Positions 59,312 through 64,000 of a stretch of DNA of 64,000 bases are shown in pieces (position 1 is the stretch's first letter; every line of letters begins with the position of its first letter). Source of the stretch: Stercorarius parasiticus (Eukaryota > Chordata > Aves > Charadriiformes > Stercorariidae); contig VWZL01000632.1 in the NCBI GenBank assembly GCA_013396915.1, positions 124,001 to 188,000 on the forward strand, in the 5' to 3' direction. The notes under the pieces are model-generated. The model ran no database searches and had not been told where the DNA came from. It worked only from the letters and a program-made list of their open reading frames with translations. Position numbers and translations under genes: made by a program.

Positions 59312-59476
59312 AAGAGAATTTCTGGGCTATAGATTCAGGAGTGAAGAAAGCAGAAAACCAAGAAATGCTGTGTTTGTGGAGGAGTGGCATCTTTCTCACT
59401 GAGTGGGACCAAGAGCTGAAAAACTTGGTGTCCAGCTTCAAAAGGTGTGTCTATAAATTACTACATCAGCTAAAAG
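59312..59476 (+). other. Weak candidate exon, 165 bp (unrecognised)
   Basis: The segment lies between TTTTGTAATGTCAG (acceptor AG at 59310-59311, T-rich upstream sequence from about 59262) and a perfect donor AAAAG|GTGAGT at 59472-59482. One plus-strand frame is open throughout and its length is an exact multiple of three, starting and ending in the same phase. The deduced peptide includes SGVKKAENQEMLCLW and FKRCVYKLLHQLKG and matches no family I know. The donor is the strongest part; chance remains the simplest explanation. Confidence 0.15.
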
Positions 59477-59893
59477 GTGAGTTTTAAAAGTCAGTGGCAT
59501 TGACCAGCAAGGCTGGAGGATACACTTATTGAGCTGATAATTCAGCTGAGACAAATAATGCTGTTAACTTCAAAATGTAGGTACAATTTAAGTCAGAAAC
59601 CTTCCCATTGCAGACACCAGAGTCCAGATACCTCTGAAGTGTTGCGAAATTAAAGCTTCTGGCAACTTCTCAACTTTGCATCTCTGAAAAGAAGACAGCC
59701 TCAGTATTCGGGAGACAGTTATTTTAAAGGACTTTCAGTTGAATGAATCCTTTATGGACTGGGCGAGCCTGTGTACCCAGGAGCAGAGCTGGGTATTCAG
59801 AGCTGTATCCCCAGAGCAGGGCTGAGCCTCAGCACAGATAAAGGATTGATGTAAGTCCTCAGATGAATGAAAGCATGCAGAGCTTTCTGAATT

Positions 59894-59931
59894 AAAAAAA
59901 AAAAAAAAATCGGGTCAACGAAAAAAAAAAA
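59894..59931. repeat. Paired A runs (A16 and A11)
   Basis: A16 at 59894-59909 and A11 at 59921-59931 are separated by TCGGGTCAACG. No retrocopy body or polyadenylation signal is evident upstream, so I treat it as a simple repeat. Confidence 0.85.
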
Positions 59932-60636
59932 CCACGTTATCCAGGCTGGAAGAAGGGATAAACGTGGGGAATTAGGCAGCCTGGGGAGGCTATGCATGTG
60001 TGACCCAGTCAGTCATGTGCGACAGTCCCTGCAGCTGCTGTTACTGGAAATGAGCTATCAGTGGACCAAATGCCATGAGCAAGGAGAGGAAAAGAGGTTC
60101 CTGAAAGAATTTGCTCAGTGACGACTTGCACGGATTTTTTTTTTGTTGGCTGTATTTTTTGATGTGCCCATTTGCCGTTTTTAAATTAATCCCTCCTTTG
60201 CATTTAGGAGTTCAGCAAGGGGCTGGAGGCCGAAGCCCTGGCACCTGCGGCCTGTCACTGCGCTGTTAAGCAGGTATTGAGAGGTGGTGGCATGTGAAGT
60301 ATGCAACACAAAGGTGAACAGAGATAAACCCTTGGTAAATTGTTCTAAAATGCAGTTAGAGAAAGACCTGTGAGGAACAGCATTGTGTGAAAGAGTATTT
60401 ATAAAAAGAATCTCCAATATCCTTAAAACATGCTTTTACTTTGCCTCTCTACTGCCTACCTATCAGCTGTTCTCTTGCTTGAAGCATATTTTTAGTGCCA
60501 TTTAATACATTTAACTGGTGGTCTTATGGCCTATAATTGTCTCCTGACAGAAAGCTGTTGGACAGTTTTCCTAATAGTGGTTTAAGGTAAAACCAAATCG
60601 TTTTTTTGATTTGGTTTTTAGTTTTGTCTTCTTTTT

Positions 60637-60658
60637 GGGGGGGAGGTGGGGGGATGGG
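60637..60658 (+). other. G-quadruplex-prone G tract
   Basis: G7, AGGT, G6, AT, G3. Splitting the first run in two gives four G3 blocks with loops of 1-4 bases, which satisfies the simple quadruplex pattern on the plus strand. It follows a T-rich stretch (60601-60636). Confidence 0.7.
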
Positions 60659-63600
60659 TATCTGTGTGTAATCTAATGAGTGTCTGATGTCAAATGTGTA
60701 ATAATTTCTGGGATCAGGGACTACAACACAAGTCTCCCCACGCTCTCTGACCTAGCAACTCTGGCTCTTCACTGCTCGCTCACCTTCTCCCCCAAGGGCT
60801 TTACACTCCCAGCTGCAGCGTGGTTCAGCTTCTAGGTGATGTGAAATCCTCTCTATTTCACCTTGCATCACCCACAGCCCAAGATGGGAACTGGAGCCCC
60901 ACTCCCTGCATGCCGGTGCGCAGAGCGGCGGGCATGGGGGGCTCTCCTGCACGGGGTGGGAATCTTCAGGTGAGGGCAAAAGCCAGCTTTGAGCAGTGGG
61001 GCTGCAGATCCTCTTGCTTTGCTCAAAGCCAGCACATGGAGTGCATGCACTTACTGCTAAGTTATCCTCTGAAAATCAGGTTGCCGTGCCCTAACCTCCT
61101 CCTCTGTTCATGGCCTCATTTTTCTGCTGGGCCTTTTGGAGTCTTATACAGAGCGTTGGCATTTCCCCACCTCCAGTGTGAGTTACGACAAAATTTAGGT
61201 GAGAACAAAATGCCTGGCTTCCCAGATCAGGGCATTTATCCACATATGTTTGGGTGCAGAGACTCAGTCAGGGAGGGAGCTGTGCTCTTCTAAAGAGACA
61301 TGATCATGAAATTCAAGATTGAAGGCAGGTTTGCTCAAGCTCTCTCTTCAGCTAACTTCCAGCTAATTCTCACCTTGAGCACATAAGGCAACAGTCGGTG
61401 TCGCTCTCTGTGTTTAGAGGTTGTACGGACATTTTGTGCTAGGAAATCCGATTCCTTTGTCTGGTTGGCAGAAAGTACGTGGCAAACATAAGGTTAATGT
61501 AAAGACATAAAGACATTCGTTCGGATACTCTCCAGAAGTGGTTAAGGAATTTACACAATTCATTTCAGAGGCATTACCTTATACCTGCTGAGTTATGCCA
61601 AGCAGGCGTAATAGCAAGAACATTTTAATGAACAATAACTGCTGCTGAGGAAAATAATTATTTGCTCTTAAGCTAAACCAGGCCGGATATGTTCTGAGTG
61701 CCTGGTGACAAGCCCTTTTAAGTATGTATAATAACTGCCAAAGGCATAACTTCCAGAAGGTGGTAATGTGTGCTCAAAGGGTGCCATATTTCTTAATCTT
61801 TCCTGATTTTGCCATGTTTTTTCTTATATACACATTGTTATATTGAACTTACTGATAAACACTATTTGTGGACAGAAACACCTAAGCTAATCACAGCAAT
61901 CAGTGGTCACGGCAGCTTAGCACTGTTACAGACCTTGAGGCAGTACAGTAAGAGGGGCGCGACCTGAATGATGCGAGCACACAGGCTAAATTTGGTTTCA
62001 TACTGGCCACAGGGAAAGAAGGAAACTGCAGAGATTTCAAATGAGAGGGTTCAGCAGAGGAAGAGCGGATCAGTGTTAGTGATGCTATGGCCCAGCAGAA
62101 GTTTGGAGGAGACGTTGTGAGACAGGTTAGCAAAATAGCTCAATAAACTGATGAATTTTGAAAGGTCTCGCCATAATTAGAGCTAGTTGGAAACCTTCTG
62201 GCAAAGCACTTAAACAGCCACTACAGTGGGCTGTTTTAAAGGTCTTGGATTCAACAAACTTCCACAGTGGCAGGGCAGAGCTCCGAGTCCTCTCAGGTCT
62301 TCCTGGAGATGTGGGAGGCAGGAAGGAGCCCTGTCCCTTCCGTGTGCGATGGGACTTCTGAGATGAGATCTCATGCAGCAAGTGTCTTCCCTTCCACCAC
62401 TCTCACCTTTAAATTCCAGTATCAGAGGTCTGACTGGTCCCACAGAGGGCACCACGGCAGCTGACAGGCTGGCCTTGTGGCAGCTTGGCCACTACCTGCA
62501 AGTCTGCATCTCTGAGAGCCAGCCCTCAGCTCCAGCACAGGAGGAATCCACCAGTCTGTCTGGGGAGGTGCAGCTGTGTTCACACCCCCACGCTCTGTCC
62601 TTTGGGAGCTTGCCTCAATGCGGGGCCATTGTTTCTTCTGTATGGGAAGCAAAGCAGTCCTTTAATGAAGGATTTTGAAATAATGAGCATTTTAGACATT
62701 TACTCAAAGGTGTGAGTTTACGTAAGGCTTTCCAATCCCACTCATGGCAGCTCTAATTTGTGCTGGTCACTTCTTTTTTTCAGATGGGAAGGTATGTGTC
62801 TTCTTCTAGATCATGCACATTTTTAGCAAAAGAAAAGGTGGGAAGGGATGTCCGTGTGTCCGAAGGGGCTCACCCTTCTCCCTTGATACTTTGGAAACAG
62901 TCCTTGACAAGGTTGATGCTTACCCTTAGGTAATACTGTCATGGCCTTTAGCTAGTACAAACTTTTTGCTGCAGCCAATACCCTTCCCTGGAGCAGACCC
63001 TCCAGTCCTTACACAGACCTTCCCTCAGCCATCCTGAATGTGGGCTAAGGCAAGGTTGGGTCCAAAGTTTTCCATTGCCCCCTGTGGCCTCTGGAAGACA
63101 CCCAAGGGTGGGCTTGATTATGCTGCTTCTTGCTGCACAGCCCCAAGAACACAAACAACATCTATTGAAATAAGCATGAGAGAGACATCTGTGTCCCATG
63201 GGAGCACTCTGGATGTTGCACGGAAGGGAGAGCTCTGTTGATAAAGTGGCAGGCTACAAATTATAGGAACAGTCACAGGAAAAACATTCCTGAAACAGCT
63301 CTTTCCCTGCTGCATCCTTGCTCAGACTCACATTTCTATGTTCTGAACATCCAGTGTTAGCAATTAAATGCTTACAGATTGTTAATTAATGATGCAGCCT
63401 GCGAGAATTTCTGCTACAAGGCTCCCTGGGCACTAAAGCGGCTGTTCCGGACACCCTGGCTCCCCTGAGCCTTTTCTTTCAAAAAACACCTTCATGTTAA
63501 TGCTGAGATGCGTTTAGAATTGGTTATGTAGTTCAATATAGCAGTGATAAATAAAAGAAAATATTTTAAGAAGGGGATAACAGTAGGATCGACATTTGCA

Positions 63601-64000
63601 GGAGCAAGAAAAAGCCAGGGGGAAATCTGGTGCCGGGGAAGAAGAACGCTCACATGTAAGGGGTGAGCTTTCCACAGGCTGCAGCCAAGTGTTGGTGCCT
63701 CACATGTGCAACCACAGGAGCTGCCAGCTTCCATGTGACCGGGGAGGAATGGCGAGCACGGCTCTCAGTGTGCCTCAATGTGTGCCTGCAAAGTAAATTT
63801 CAACAGCTGTTATATAGTCAAGTGGATTTCTTTTATGAAATGCTTATGAGATGCGATTTAACAGCGTTGACGTTGAAAAACAGCTCCTGTTCTTCCTCTT
63901 CTTTTACATAAGTGGGAGTTTTGAAGCAGGTAGACTTTTGCAGGGTACAGCTTGTGGTTTTTTTAAACGGCCATTTCCTAACCAGGTCTTGAGTGCCCTT

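Larger units (their letters stand above)
59477..64000. other. Non-coding stretch to window end, no gene recognised
   Basis: Contains a double A run at 59894-59931, a G-rich tract at 60637-60658 and an AT-rich candidate conserved element at 61540-61790. It also holds the longest open frame of the window (60820-61293, plus), which lies in locally GC-richer DNA and has no recognisable domain. Nothing else supportable. Confidence 0.45.

Noticed and set aside
60820..61293. Longest open frame in the window (157 codons, plus strand)
   Set aside because: It sits in locally GC-richer DNA where stops are rarer, has an overlapping open frame on the other strand, and shows no domain, signal peptide or conserved-looking motif. 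A frame of this size can be expected by chance in 64 kb.

Overview
The window looks like an ordinary, gene-poor stretch of nuclear DNA from a bird. The main evidence is three clearly recognisable CR1 LINE copies: 22.0-22.5 kb, 25.8-26.5 kb and 30.4-30.5 kb. Two of them end in the octamer-like tail ATTCTGTG typical of avian CR1, and one preserves pieces of the CR1 reverse transcriptase. Repeat density is low, there is no L1 or Alu, and the background is AT-leaning with scattered short microsatellites. I could not place it on a chromosome or name the species.

I found no protein-coding gene I would stand behind, and no rRNA, true tRNA, CRISPR array, operon or phage/plasmid feature. The longest open frames (about 110-157 codons) carry no domain, signal peptide or motif I recognise, and open frames of that size are expected by chance in 64 kb read six ways. 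The window is best read as intergenic DNA or part of a very large intron.

Layout: 1-17 kb is non-repetitive with small simple repeats and one strong alternating purine-pyrimidine (Z-DNA-type) tract at 3554-3576. An ancient minus-strand CR1 with its 3' end lies at about 17.05-17.53 kb. A younger plus-strand CR1 3' fragment lies at 22.0-22.48 kb. At 25.36-26.54 kb a minus-strand CR1 with a dead reverse transcriptase abuts an older CR1/L3-like relic. A 116-bp CR1 tail lies at 30.43-30.54 kb. Decayed tRNA-derived (MIR/CORE-SINE-like) relics are scattered at 16.5, 19.0, 30.0 and 32.3 kb. A further apparent group of four lies at 42.0-46.4 kb. The remaining 46-64 kb holds a small CpG-rich patch (51.4-51.6 kb), a 47-bp alternating purine-pyrimidine tract (53.7 kb), a knot of short direct and inverted repeats (57.6 kb), a G-rich tract (60.6 kb), and stretches whose texture suggests conserved non-coding elements.

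Nothing here supports a previously undescribed multi-gene system. The most useful leads are a few unverified candidates: open-frame segments bounded by good splice signals, a minus-strand open frame at 37.3-37.7 kb with protein-like composition, and candidate regulatory elements. All need comparative alignment or transcript data.
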